The translations under genes and the position numbers were made by a program. The notes below the pieces were generated by a model. It did not search any database and was not told the DNA's origin. It worked only from the letters and a program-made list of their open reading frames with translations. Source: Caenorhabditis elegans (lineage: Eukaryota > Nematoda > Chromadorea > Rhabditida > Rhabditidae). From it: a stretch of DNA of 64,000 nt. Shown here piece by piece: positions 1 through 11,414 of the stretch. The DNA is taken from assembly GCF_000002985.6 (NCBI RefSeq), contig NC_003282.8, positions 12,710,001 through 12,774,000 of the forward strand. Reading direction: 5' to 3'. How positions within the stretch are numbered: the first letter of the stretch is position 1; every line of letters begins with the position of its first letter.

Positions 1-1733
1 TGATTTGATAGTCGATTGACTTGAGCTCTTCGGAGGCTTGAGTGAAATCCCGGAGCATTTTCAGCACAAGTCCTGCGGAATGCAGCGAGGCAAGGTTGGA
101 GCTGGAAAAGATTATAATAATTTCTATCAATCAAGCTTGAGGAGTTATGTTTAAAATTACTTCAAGTTATCTTATATAACAAAAAAAATTTCTGGAATAA
201 AATTATGAGAAACCAAACAAGGCCCGCACGTGATGTCAGAGTGTCCCGCAATTTTGTAGATCAAACCGTAATGGGACAGCCTGGCACCACGTGGGTCCGC
301 TCAATTTTCAGTTTTTGTTTTAAAGCAAAACTTTACGTACCTGTCTGGTGAAATAAGCCCTCATCTTGATTTCAATATTACAATTTGGATTGTCCAGTTG
401 CGAGTACAACCCATGTAAATAATGAAGTGAACTATTGTACAACTCATGAAATTGTGTCCACCATTGCTTCGCTTCAGGGCACACTTTTGGAATTCGCATC
501 GGACGAGCAATGTTTACAAGACGAACGAGGATATGGTTGAAGCTTTGAGTAATATCTCGTTCGGGTTCTGATGGTAGACGAGACAAGCATGTCAATAGTC
601 CCCAGGCAAGGATCACCCATTCGTTTTCGAATTCATCATCGGTTATGTCTGTTGATGGAAGTGCTGGAAGAAAAGAAAAATCGGCAATTGTCGGAATTGC
701 CGATTGTCGGACATTTTCGGCAATTTGCAAACCTAATTATATTTTGGAAATTGAAAAAAATCACTTTTTTCATTCAAAATCCACCTTTTTTATAATTATT
801 CGGGTAGATATTTTTCAAAAGAAAAAGACAAAGGATTAAATCATTTGGAGCTTTAACATAGAAAATTGTTTATTAAAATGCATGTTAAGGCTCCTAAATC
901 TATTATACAAAAGTATCAAATTTATATTTCCGGCAATTTTGATTTACTGCAATCGGATATTCCGGCAATTGCCGGTTTTCCAAATTTCCGGCAATCGGCA
1001 ATGTTGGCAATTGCCGCGTACCTCTGCCCGTAACCCCTTTTCTGAAATTTGTACAACTACTGATTGCAATTCTCTTCTTTATTAACAATCGACATGTGTA
1101 TTAGAAATATCTGGGATCGTAAATCAAAACGCGTATCACTGTCAATTTTATCTCTGTCTTCGTTCCCCTTCTCTTTCTCTCTCTCTTCTCCTGTAATCTT
1201 ATCTCATTTGTATCTTCTACCCAAATCATCGTCTACCCAAACAAGGATTCGGGCGCCCTCGCGCCCACGTGGGGGTCTTGCTTGGAAGATCAAAACTCAA
1301 ATCTCACCTTCTATTCGTTTTTCTAGAATCTGTTCGATGTGATTTCGCAGGATACCAATGTTTGACTCGATGTTGGTCACTTCCTGAGCTGTTTGGGGGT
1401 CTTTGCTGAGCTGGATTAGCTGAGAACAGAGGGAAATTGGTCGTTTGAAAACGAAAATCCACTAGCGTGAGCCCCAAATGGTAGAATTTGCGACGTGGCC
1501 TAGAAATGTGCAAAACTTGGCCACCAAAAAATGTGTTATATAATTCTTTCTTTCAAAGTTTCGAGTATGCACAAAAAGCTTAGTTTTACCAGTGGCTGAG
1601 TTTTTGACACTTTCTAGACCACGTGCAATCTAAACCCCATTCTAAACGTAAAAAAACTTACCAACTCATAGACAATCTTCTGATAATGATCAATTGTAGA
1701 GAATGGGGAAATCGTTTTGTGTGGTGTTGTCAT
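1..1733 (-). CDS. Unrecognised protein, 5' part only; gene runs off the left edge
   Basis: Four coding exons can be joined in phase on the minus strand: 1662-1733 (start codon, beginning MTTPHKTISPFS), 1308-1419, 341-663 and 101 down to the window edge. Each junction has a normal donor (GTAAG, GTGAG, GTACG) and a TTCCAG or CTCAG acceptor. The predicted N-terminus has a probable short coiled coil (about residues 25-60, with NIESNIGILRNHIEQIL), then a mostly helical region with ILAWGLLTCLSRLP and many aromatic residues. I do not recognise the family and saw no catalytic motif. The acceptor at 664-670 (CTTCCAG) was preferred over an upstream ATG in the same frame, because that ATG lies inside repeat DNA filling the 1308-663 intron. 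The last exon is also open in a second frame; phase from the previous exon picks the one used. Confidence 0.7.
102..340. repeat. Dispersed element carrying CACGTG palindromes, in an intron of the first gene
   Basis: Within this intron, about 215-297 resembles about 13415-13497 on the same strand. Both contain TTGTAGATCAAACC, then ATGGGACAGCCTG and a terminal ACCACGTGG, with a second CACGTG upstream. Shorter matches to the GTTTGATCTAC core occur near 13660, 36046 and 52825. It looks like a member of a dispersed repeat family; no complete ends were found. Confidence 0.55.
680..1031. repeat. Compact copy of a GGCAATTGCCGG element in the intron
   Basis: Several GGCAATTGCCGG-type palindromes lie at 690-725 and 955-1015. 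The stretch between them (about 715-950, with AAACCTAAT and a later AATGCATGTTAAGGCTCCTA) is clearly related to 16595-16790 in the large rbd-1 intron. The right end reads GCCGCGTACCTCTG, the reverse complement of a CAG-type terminus like those of other copies in the window. The left end could not be identified. Confidence 0.55.
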
Positions 1734-2832
1734 TCTAACATAGCCTGTAGAATTTTTTGTTTGTAAATTGAAAAAAATTATATTGTGAGAGAACGGAAAT
1801 GCTATTTCGAATGTAGAAAAATAAAAAGAACCAATAGAGAAAAGTAAAAATATTTTTTGGAAAAGCTACAAAGCTCCCCTCTTTATCAGTAACAGTTGAA
1901 ACAAAAAACAAGAAAAAAATAAATTGAGAAACTCAAAAATACTGAAGTACGAGTATGTTTCATTTACTGATGCAATAAGATTGTTGATGTGATATCTATT
2001 TGATGATAAAGAAAACGTTAGAAAACAATGAAAACTTTCTGGCTTTCTAAAAACATTTTCCAAGAGATTCGCAAATTGACAACACATTTTGCTCTTTTTT
2101 TGTAATTTCGAAAAATGTTCAACACACGTTTTTGGAAATTTTTTGGAAGTGGCAGAGCTGTGTACGAGACACATGTGTTGAAACACACATTGAAAAATGG
2201 AGGCCGGGGATAACCTCTTCCACGGTTATGCTTTGCAGCTCGTGTACTCCCCGAGGAGAAGATTTTCTTTATGTCTTTGCGAATTGATTGATTTTTGGCT
2301 ATTTTTGGAAACATTTTTAGTATTCAACATCAAAAAAGTAGTAGCTCAGAAAAAGGCTTTTGTACTTACTATTCAAAACCTATCGAGGGATATATTGGTA
2401 ATTTTAATTATGAACCCAAAAAAATTACCGAAAGGCAACATTTTTTTTTCTACAAAAATTGTAAAAATTCTTTGTAAAAAAGGCACAAGGAAATTAGTAA
2501 GGAAATTTTTTTTAAAGCAAAAATTGCAGGAGGTTCAAGGACATTTAAAACTTAAAGAGTCAAGAAATGGGAGGAGTCAATTTGCGGGCTTTTAGAAGGG
2601 TTACTTGTTTTTTCACACAATTTTCATCTTAATCAATTTTTTTTATTTTTCACAAAAAATTTAAATTTAATTCCCGTGAAATGATTTTTGAAACACGTTG
2701 AAATTATATTATCTTAAGTTTCATCTACCACGTTCCACAGAAAAAAAATCAATAGAGAATGTCATTTGGAAAATTCAATCATTCCTATTTTACTTGCTTT
2801 CGCAAAATCGACGATTTTGAAGGGTCACTCAA
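1734..2832. other. Divergent intergenic region
   Basis: This 1.1-kb gap separates the start of the left-edge gene from the start of the BTB gene, so both promoters must be here or in introns. It is AT-rich. An open frame at 2197-2595 (+) has no recognisable domain, runs through poly-A-like tracts and was not called. A small palindrome (TGTGTT-GAA-ACACA region) lies near 2175-2190. Confidence 0.6.
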
Positions 2833-4746
2833 ATGGAAACAGATAAAAAGTCGTCGTGAGTTTTTGGGTCTCACAGCGAAGTCTGTAACTTTTTGATAAG
2901 TTTAAATTCTTCCAGCGATTCGAAAAAGAAAAAAGTTGGACTTCCGAAGCTAAAGTCTTCGGAATCGGATAACAATGTGATATCGAAAAAGGCAAAGAAG
3001 AAGGATGCGACCGGTGGTGGGAAGGTAAGAGAGAGTTTTAATAAAATGCTGCTGGTGCATGGATATACCTATGCCTAAGCCTAAGACTATTTTCGTAATT
3101 TTTTTGTTGTTTTTAGGTTGTCCGCCTTCTCGGCAATCGTACGGTCTACCATCTTCCCGTCGAGGAACTTGCTCGCTGCTCTCAGCTGGTCAAGCAACAG
3201 CAAACCGCCGGAAACCCGATGTCAACGGTCGACTTGCACCGCTTCAGCGATCAATCGATAATGGCTTTCGTGAATTATGTGCAGAACCAGGAGATCAAGT
3301 CCGATCTGACATACTATGCGATCACCGAGCTGGTCACGCTGGCGCACACCTTCCAGATGAAGGAGTTGAAGATGTATCTGGAAGATGTAAGAACCTACAT
3401 ACAATCATCTAAATATTCCTGGTTAAAAATAAATATTAAATTTCAGAGCATAGTCGAAGCGGCCAAGTCCTCCGAAGCAGATCTTCTCCAGACGATGATC
3501 GTCTGCGACGTGGCCCATGTCAACCCGGACACTGAAAAATCTCTGCAAAACTTTGCCATCGAAAGCATTGAGAAGCTTGTAGCTCTTCCAGATTTTCACA
3601 AAGTTCCGTTCCACCAACTTTATCAAATCCTGTCAAGCTGCGAACTGGTGGTCACACACGAGATGTTTGTGGCCGATGTGATCCTTCTATGGCTGAATGG
3701 GCAAAATCATGTGAACGCTTTTGCGCCATCGTTGTTGTCCTGTGTAAGTGATGTAGCTAGATTACTGTAGATTGATTTTTCTCATTTTTCAGATTCGCAC
3801 AAAATTCCTGAGCCCCGTCGATCGCACCATCATCATTGAACGCATGAACCAGCTGAACATGCCCACGAAGCTAGTCCGTTTGGCCACCAAAATGCTCGAA
3901 TCGACGAACAATCAACGTGTCTGTCTGGACCCTGGTCATATTAAGAAGAACTTGGGGAGGTAAGAGCGTTAGCGGGCTCCAATGAGCTCAACTTACTCTA
4001 ATTTTTTTTCATTCCAGATGTGGAGCAAACATGAACACAGCTCCATTTAATGCTCATTCGTCTCTTCCTCTCAGTCGGCCAGCGTTCAATATGAAGATGA
4101 AAAAGTGCAAGGAGCCGAAAGCCAAGCCAACTTTTGATGTGAGCTTCCTCTTTTTTAAAAATATATTCTTGTTTCTATTTAGCCAGCCACTGCTCAACGA
4201 GTCATTGATCTGATCAACACCGACCCGAAAACTGTGAAAACCGAACGTAGTGTCGAGAAAAACAAGTTCAAGAAGAAGCAGAAGGAGGAGAAAAAGGCGA
4301 AGAAACAGATATCGAAGAGCACGAAGAAAAAGTCAAAGTGTGCTTGTATAGAGTACGTCAAGAACAAGCTCACTGAGAAAAAGAAGAAAAATCCATTCAA
4401 GGATCCGAATGCTGTGAAGGTTAAGCCGCCTGGAACGAATAGCAAGTAAGATTCAAAAAATGCATATTATCAACTCCCCCAATTTTCTTTCAGAATATCC
4501 GAAACAAGCACCAAATCCACAGCGGTCATCTCCAAAATGTCTTCTCTATCGAAAATCCAGCCCACTTCAACTCTTGAGAAAAACCTGCACAAACGAAGAA
4601 CCGGCAAGCGTACCAAGATCCAAGGAGCTATCAAGCTTTCCAAATCACAGTCGGAACAGAACATTAGTAGCTCGAAGAGCAAATCGGCATCACGCAGTGG
4701 AAGCAGAAGCAAGAGATCGGAGAATAGTACTAGAAGTGGAGTCTGA
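2833..4746 (+). CDS. BTB/POZ-domain protein with a lysine-rich C-terminal tail
   Basis: Eight exons join in phase: 2833-2855, 2916-3024, 3117-3386, 3447-3743, 3793-3959, 4018-4138, 4183-4445, 4494-4746, giving 500 aa. Residues 1-44 are basic and Ser-rich. Residues about 45-135 fit a BTB/POZ fold, including the typical late part ITELVTLAHTFQMKELKMYL. Residues about 135-235 look like a BACK-type helical extension (VADVILLWL). The remainder is very Lys/Ser-rich (KKQKEEKKAKKQ, SRSGSRSKRSE) and probably disordered, possibly nuclear. BTB domains usually dimerise or act as CUL3 adaptors; no kelch repeats or zinc fingers follow, so the partner is unknown. The start follows a short leader and the first exon codes for only seven full codons. 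Confidence 0.85.
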
Positions 4747-7700
4747 AGAGCCACTGGAAAATGAATTTGAAATTCTTGAAATGTTTTTTTTTGTTGCGAA
4801 ATTAGATATTCTGGAATAAGCTCGCGGGCCTCCCCTCATCCCTCTGTCGCCTCTCGCACGAAATACGTTTCTAAAATATACGAGGATGAAAGTTTAGAGC
4901 TCAAAGAGGGCGGATAATGAGGCGCCCCTCTACGCCTCGGCCTGGTTGAATACCTACTCCTGATACTTATACAAAATATATTAACTAATAGGATAAGTAA
5001 AGACAATTGACTGATTATGAAAAGAGTTGAATGAGTAAACATTGCCTTTGAACTATGATTTCTAGTGATAAATTAGATAAATTATGATAGATGTCTGCGA
5101 TTTTTTTTTAAATTTCAGAATAATTCAAAAGTTGAACGGAATTTTAAGAAAGCGGCGGACATTATGCGGGACTCTTCTAGACTACGACTGACCGTTTTAA
5201 GGCACTATTTGATGAAATTCACTTTTTTTCTAATTTCTACTCACCGCTTCAAGTAATCAGTATATGCTCGACGGAATTCGTTTTTAAGAATTGTAAAAAC
5301 TGACAGTTTTGACAGCCACACGTTGTCCCCCCTCTCGGCCTGACCAATAAGTTTCAGTTTTATCAAAAGTGATAAATGGTCAAATCAATCGATTGAAAAA
5401 TGACAAAAAAATGATACCAAAAAATTGAAATTTGAGTTGTTAACGAAAAACAAGTTGTGATAGAAAATGTAGATTCTATTTTGGGATGTGGGAGGTCACT
5501 GTAGGTGCCAACTATGACGAGGCCCAGTTTTTCAGAACAACAGCCTGTTTGATACAGAACATGGCAAATTATTTAAAAAACGATTCAAAAAATGTTTAAA
5601 AGAGCCAATATATGGGCGGAGCCTATTATATACGTTTTCTTGCACCCTACATCTCTTGGATTTATCTGTGTATTTTGCATAAAATCAACATCGCTTTTGA
5701 CGCAAAACCAATCTAAAAATAATTCAAAATGATAAATTTTTAGAACTAAAATTTAATTTTAAAAAATCAATAATAGGCTCTGCCCACAACTTGGTTTATT
5801 CTTGTGTGATTTGAATTCACAAATATAGATATTGGAAAATCAAAATAATTGAATAATTGTTGAACAACTAAGAGGGAAGAAAAACGAAAACGATATATAT
5901 TTCTCCCTTGGTAAGAGAAAAGATTCCCCCTAACTGGAATTCATGATGCATTTGATGAGACAAAAAGACGAAAAAATGAAATAGCACTGTAAATCAAGAG
6001 GGTCCAGAGATGATAACAATGATAAGAGAGTGTCCAAATGATACTGTAGTTCAATGAGAGAGAGAGGAGGAAAAATGATATAATGATAGTGATTTTAAGG
6101 GGGACTGCAACGGGCGCAAAATTGGTGGGACAAAATAAGAGAAATTGTCTTCTGAATATCTGTTTCTTTTGATTTCTTGGTTACTGTGTTGCCACGTGAC
6201 TTGCAAGTTAGAGATCGAGAGACAGAGAGACACAAAGGTCATAGAAGGGGTGGTCTCTGTTGTAGTTATAGTTATCAGCTGGTTGTCATCAGAAGAAAGG
6301 GGCAGAAGATGACAAGAAACCACGAGGATGCACCTTTGTGTGAGAAAAGAGAGTAAATTAAAATGGCGTGTGTGTGTGCCATGTAATTACAGACAAAATG
6401 GCGTGGAATTTCAAGTGGTCAATAAAAATGGAAACATCTAGAAACGGAGTGGGCTGATATGGAAATGACCAAAATTCACCAGTGCAACCTCTTGCCTGCC
6501 TAGCTCTTGCCTAGCTCATGCCTATCCAATGCCTATCTCATGCATGCCTCGTGCCTAACATATGCCTATATCCCGCCTATCGCCCTACATGCCTACCCAT
6601 GCCTGCCTAGCTCATGACTTCGTTGCGCCTACGTCTAGCTGCCTACTTTCCTACTTTCCTATCTAATGCCTGCTTTTTTAAAAATTTTAATGGCTGCTTT
6701 TGTGCTTACTTAGTTTTAGATTTTTTGTCAAAATACCAACAAAAAAAACAAAAAAGTCCCAGCCCTGCCTACCACCTACCTACCTAACGCCCGCCTGCCT
6801 GCCTATCTCCATTTACACGTGAACTCAGTGTTCTTCCGGATTTTTTCAGACGAAAGAAATTTAATTTTTGGATTTTCCGGAAAATCGGGAAAAAGTCTTC
6901 TGAATGAAAAATCTCCTAAAATCACCCAACTTTAAACTGAATAATTTTAGAATTTTTTAAACAACTTGGGACATTTCCAAAATTTATTTCACAGTCTTAG
7001 GAAAGATTTTTTTTCAGTAAAAATTGCATTCTAAAATTAATTCAAAAATCCTTTTGTGATTACAGAAATATTTAAGGCACTACACAAAAATTTGTACCGA
7101 AAAAAATTTCGAGAAACAAACAAGTTCAAAAATTTCCATAAAAATCAAACTTATGTTTTCTTTCAAAAATCTGATTTTTAAAATCTACCTGCCTCACTTT
7201 GTGATAAAATCAGACTTGTGAGGTCTACCTTGAGTTAAAGGCCAAACTACATTTTTCTCTGAAACGGAAACTTTTTTAATTGGTATCCACTATGCGGGAA
7301 AATAGTATCGAGAAAAGTGAATAAAAAACTAATTTTATTCGAATTTTATAACCACGCGCACGTCGTCCGCCACCCGCAACAGAAAACTGATCAGGGTCAT
7401 TGGAGAGTTTTCATCAGATTTCCGCAAAGTATCTGTATTTCTGTTAGAAATGATGAAAAAAAAAGAATTTGATTTTGGGTAAAATTAATGTAAATGTGTA
7501 TGGTGGGTGGGTGGTGAGCGGTAAGTTTAGATAAAATGGGTATGAAATTGATAAGGAAGATTTTTCGTTGAAATTCCGAATTTCATAACAAGTTTTAGAA
7601 AGATAATTTTGAATTTATCAAAAGAATTGCGGAGCAGTGGAATGATTTCAGGTATAGAGTTCATAGACTATTGGGGAGACTGTGCACTTGTGCTATCTAC

Positions 7701-7933
7701 TGTGTTTATTTAATTTTTCTGCACTGAATTCTGTTAAAATTTAACAAATTTAAACATTTTATCGAAACACATCGGGTCAATTTTTAAAATTTAAAATGTT
7801 TCAAAAGTTTGTCTATTAACGTGAACTCCTCTCCTCCTATAAAAAAGGGTTGTATATAAATCCGAGAAATTGAAAAATCAATCAGTTCTCGAATTTTCCA
7901 AGTGATCGATTGCAAAGAAGACTTACAAGTAAG
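4747..7933. other. Intergenic region, 3.2 kb, no gene seen
   Basis: No open frame with coding character was found on either strand. From 6480 to 6810 the DNA is dominated by GCCTGCCTA/GCCTAT words on the plus strand, a degenerate motif that recurs at many places in the window. The stretch 6030-6350 is purine-rich (GAGAGAGAGAGG). The rest is AT-rich filler. The kinase promoter is expected near the right end. Confidence 0.6.
7838..7860 (+). promoter_or_regulatory. TATA-like elements upstream of the kinase gene
   Basis: TATAAAAAA (7838-7846) and TATATAAA (7853-7860) lie about 75-95 bp before the start codon at 7934, in a position suitable for a core promoter. The assignment rests on sequence and position only. 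Confidence 0.4.
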
Positions 7934-9351
7934 ATGTCTGATGAAGAAGAAGAAGACGTTAACTTCAAGCCGGTGAGTTCAAAGAATGCAACGCCTACCT
8001 GCCCACCTTCAAGACAGGCCGGCATTTTGACTGCTTCTTAACCGTGCCTATTTCAGGGAACGGAAATCAGTAGCACCAAAGCCAACTACACAGTAGTTCG
8101 TCTTTTGGGTGAGGGAGGATTTGGTGCGGTGTATCTAGTGCAGGACAACAAATCGAAGAAACAAAGTGCAATGAAAGTCGAGCGGAAAATCGAGAAAAGA
8201 AAGCATTCAAAACTGAAAATGGAGATTGCTATACTGAAATTGGTTGGAAGCGGCAAGCACTTTACGCAGATTGTGGATCGTGGAAAGAAAGACAAAGAGG
8301 GCTTCTTCTTTCTAGTGATGGAACTGGTAGGAAAGTCTCTGGCTGACTTGAAGGCTGATCGACCGGATAAGGTGTTCTCGTTTGCTACTGGCCTTGGCGT
8401 GTCATGCCAGTGCTTGGAGGCTGTCGAGGAACTTCATAAGACTGGGTTCATTCATCGTGACTTAAAGCCTCAGAACTATGCATGTGGGTTGGATGAGAAA
8501 CGGCATAACATCTACATTCTGGACTTTGGTATAGCTCGGAAGTACCTGAACACGAAGAATGAGCTGAAGACGCCGAGAGAAACAGTTGGATTTAAGGTAA
8601 TTAAAATTATATATTAGGGCTTCCGATGGTGACATAGACGTGTTCTGCCTGACTTGTGTGCGAATTTTCGTGAACAGCGTACCTATTTTCTACATTTTGA
8701 CAGAGTTGGGGTGAAGCGTATAGGTACGAGGCAGGCCTATAGTAGGCACAAGAGAAACGAGTAGCCACGCAGCAGATTGGTAGGAACTGAGAGTGGTGTT
8801 TAAGTAGGCGCGTAGGCACAGCGGCAGGCAGGTACAAGTAGTCGTGTAGGCATGGTGGCGTGCAGACCCTATAAAAAACAAATTTCAAATCTTTCAGGGA
8901 ACGGTCCGCTTTGCTCCAATCGCCTGCCACCGTAACACCGAAATGGGACCGAAGGATGACTGTGAGAGCTGGTTCTACTTACTTCTCGATCTAATCGTCC
9001 CTAGCGGTCTACCTTGGCGTAAGCTCTCTGACAAGCATGAGGTGCTCAAGGAGAAGGAGGAATGCCGAAAAGATAAGCGTTCCTCGTTGTTCGCCGGGCT
9101 CAGACAGACTGATTATCTCAGTAAAGTTTTGGACTACATTGACGGAAGAGCTTACCAGGATCGTGTGGACTACCAGTTCATCTACAAGAATCTTGCAGAG
9201 GTAGGGAGGCTTTAGTAGTCTGAAACAGATTGAAAAATTTATATTACAGGCTTGCAAGGTTTGTAATCTTGACATTGATTCACCGTACGATTGGGAGCTT
9301 CAGAAGCCGGAGAAGACGAGCAAGGAACCTACTTCCAGCAAGATGCCCTAG
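7934..9351 (+). CDS. CK1/TTBK-like protein kinase
   Basis: Four exons in phase (7934-7972, 8057-8596, 8898-9200, 9250-9351) encode 327 aa, the size of a bare kinase domain with a short tail. Visible motifs are the glycine loop LLGEGGFGAVYLV (about residue 30), the ATP-binding lysine in SAMKVE (about residue 53), the catalytic HRDLKPQN (about 146-153) and DFG (about 169-171). The activation segment continues as GTVRFAPIACHRN, the casein-kinase-1 style of the greatly expanded nematode TTBK-like family. All key catalytic residues are present, so activity is expected on Ser/Thr substrates. Worm members of this family are often sperm-enriched; this is family knowledge, not read here. The N-terminus is short and acidic (MSDEEEEDVNF). 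Confidence 0.9.
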
Positions 9352-9373
9352 AACTTTGGGAGAGTAGAAGATG

Positions 9374-9379
9374 AATAAA
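9374..9379 (+). terminator. Polyadenylation signal of the kinase gene
   Basis: A canonical AATAAA lies 22 bp after the stop codon, in the expected position for 3' end formation. Confidence 0.6.
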
Positions 9380-9931
9380 ATGGTTTTGGGATTCTTGTAT
9401 TTGTGCCGGTTTATTTATTCCTGCCTACTTGCCTGCCTACTCACCTTCGTGGCAATCTTCGTCTGCCTGCCCGCCTGACCATGTAAGCAGTATGTAGGCA
9501 CCACATGTAGGCAGGCTTCTACTCTGCCTGATTTGAAAAATTGCGACAAACTTGGGTTTCACAGAATTCTGACTAACATTGAGGCACATAAATACCTGCC
9601 TTCAATCTCAATATTGACTGAAAAACTGAAACTTTGGATAGCCAAATGTCTTCCTAAGCTACCTATGCCTGCCTGATCCCCTGCTTAACAAATGTAGAAA
9701 ATGGGTGACAGCCTTCCATGTCGCCCACGTAGACACCGGTGCACAAGCTTGGTCCCTGAATGGCCTCCAACTTGAATCGTCCGTCATGATGATTTTTTGA
9801 CCAATGCGGAAATTGAGCCTCAAGTGTGTTTTGGCGCGATATTAAATTTTTCCGCGCTACCAATGACCGTAAATCTTGATTGCTCCGCAGTGTAAACATC
9901 CTTCTGCAACGCGCGCGCGCGCTCTGGCACC

Positions 9932-9938
9932 TATAAAA
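9932..9938 (+). promoter_or_regulatory. TATA box of the Cys/Gly-rich secreted protein gene
   Basis: CTATAAAAG lies about 60 bp upstream of the start codon at 9996, flanked by GC-rich DNA. This is a strong match to the TATA consensus at a distance that fits a short 5' leader. Confidence 0.65.
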
Positions 9939-9995
9939 GTGTTCGCGGGCGGATGATTAGAGCATAATTCAACTAAAATTACTCTCAAACAAAAC

Positions 9996-10894
9996 ATGCA
10001 ACACCCAACAACAAAATACGTTAAACTTTCATTTGCTTTAATCTTCCTTTTCAATATTGCCTCGGCATCCATTTTTTCTGATGATGTCACAGAGGCTACA
10101 AGTAGCCCAGATACTACCACAACTGCAGTTGCAATTAGAGCCAAGAGACAGTGCGGTGGAATGGGTGGATGTTGTGGAGGAATGAGTGGATGCGGATGTG
10201 GATCTATGGGAATGTGTGGGCAGGTATGGAATAGTTTCAGTATTTTTAATTTCTAATTTCATCGATAAGTTCGTTCCTTAACATTTTATTCGCGGTGAGA
10301 CCCATTTAAATAACTGCATTCTCCTTTAAATACGGGTTTTTGACATTTGAAAAATTACGATACAAAGATTCCACTACAGTAACGCGGCAGGATCCCCCAT
10401 ATCTTACTGTATTCATGCCAACCCCACTGATTTGTGAAACTAGTTCAATTTTAATTCCCAGACATGTTGCCCATCAGCCCCACCACCATGCTCATGTGGA
10501 ACTCCGGGATGTATGCAATGTGTTCAACAGACGGTTCTTGTTCCAGTCACCACTACAACCTGCTGCAAATGTTGCCAGCCAGTGTGCACCAATGCTTGCA
10601 CTAATGTGAGTTTCTAGCTCAAATGGTGTTTAGAAGTGCGGGCCTATTTCACGATTACACGCCTTCCTGTCTACGTGCCTACCTGCCCTTAGGCACAGGC
10701 AGGCGTAGGTCTTATTGAAGGCGCATTTTTAAAAACTTGTTTTGAGACTCCAGTTTTGCAAAAAAAAAAACTTGAATTTACAGGGAGGAGGATGCTCGTG
10801 TGGATGTACTCGTGGTGGATGCTCCAGAAAGAGACGTTCCCTTTTGGCAATTGCTAGTGAGGAAATGAGCAAGAGAGGAGATGTTATGGTCTAA
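9996..10894 (+). CDS. Secreted Cys/Gly-rich proprotein with furin-type cleavage sites
   Basis: Three exons in phase (9996-10223, 10462-10605, 10784-10894) encode 160 aa. Residues about 10-25 (LSFALIFLFNIASA) form a clear signal peptide. A Ser/Thr-rich propeptide follows and ends in the dibasic site IRAKR. The mature part is rich in Cys and Gly (GGMGGCCGGMSGCGCG, then TCCPSAPPPCSCG and TTTCCKCCQPVC), with about 28 cysteines. A second basic site, RKRR, precedes a short acidic tail. The layout (signal, pro-segment, RxKR, Cys-rich core) is that of a secreted, processed peptide, perhaps antimicrobial, cuticular or metal-binding. I do not recognise the family. A TATA box and an AATAAA (10981) bracket it. 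Confidence 0.85.
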
Positions 10895-11414
10895 AAAATT
10901 CACTATTTATTTATTAATGTACTCCGATTAGATGTAGATTTATTTATTTATTTATTTTTGTACTCACTGTATTTGAAGTGAATAAACGAAAATGTATAAT
11001 TAATAGAAATGATTTGACTAACTCTTGCATAGAGTTTGACTTCCTGGAGCATTGCAGAGCCAGTTTTTTCTATATCATGTTTTATGCCAATAGTATTAAG
11101 ACGAGATCTTCAAAACCTCGACCATGAACTTTTCAATCTTGGCCGATTTTGAGAAATCAGTGATATTAAACACAATTTTGATCATAATTCGATTTTCAAA
11201 GAAATATTCCAACAAACAAGAACGAAAAGTGACGTTCAATCACGTTTTCCACCTGGCTTGGACCCTATGATCTTCGAGAAACAGGATCAAAATCTCAATC
11301 CCGAGTGAGTGGAAGGATAGAGATGATCTGATAAGAAAAGTGACCATAGCTATCCAATTCGCACCGAGAAGAGATAAAACAGCTAATTTATATTAGCTTT
11401 AGTGGAGGATTATC
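10895..11414. other. Intergenic region with a GATA site and a palindrome before the next gene
   Basis: Apart from the upstream gene's 3' UTR, the notable sites are CTGATAAG at about 11328 (a good match to the GATA-factor core used by intestinal ELT-2) and an inverted repeat AGCTAAT-TTAT-ATTAGCT at 11381-11398, ending 16 bp before the start codon. Confidence 0.45.
10981..10986 (+). terminator. Polyadenylation signal of the Cys/Gly-rich gene
   Basis: AATAAA lies 87 bp after the stop codon, downstream of a run of ATTT repeats. Confidence 0.5.

Larger units (their letters stand above)
9352..9995. other. Intergenic region with GCCTGCCTAC tracts and a GC alternating run
   Basis: The first half carries repeated CCTGCCTAC/GTAGGCAGGC words in both orientations (9418-9530, 9590-9680). 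A (GC)n run of about 12 bases lies at 9909-9921, just before a TATA box. An open frame on the minus strand (9663-9899) has no support and was not called. Confidence 0.5.

Noticed and set aside
2197..2595. 132-codon open frame between the first two genes
   Set aside because: It runs through poly-A-like DNA, shows no domain and has no splice context.
9221..9228. CTGTTTCA motif (minus strand) as used upstream of 21U piRNA genes; also at 20210-20217
   Set aside because: An 8-mer is expected about twice by chance in 64 kb on both strands, and one copy lies within a kinase-gene intron; no other piRNA feature was clear.
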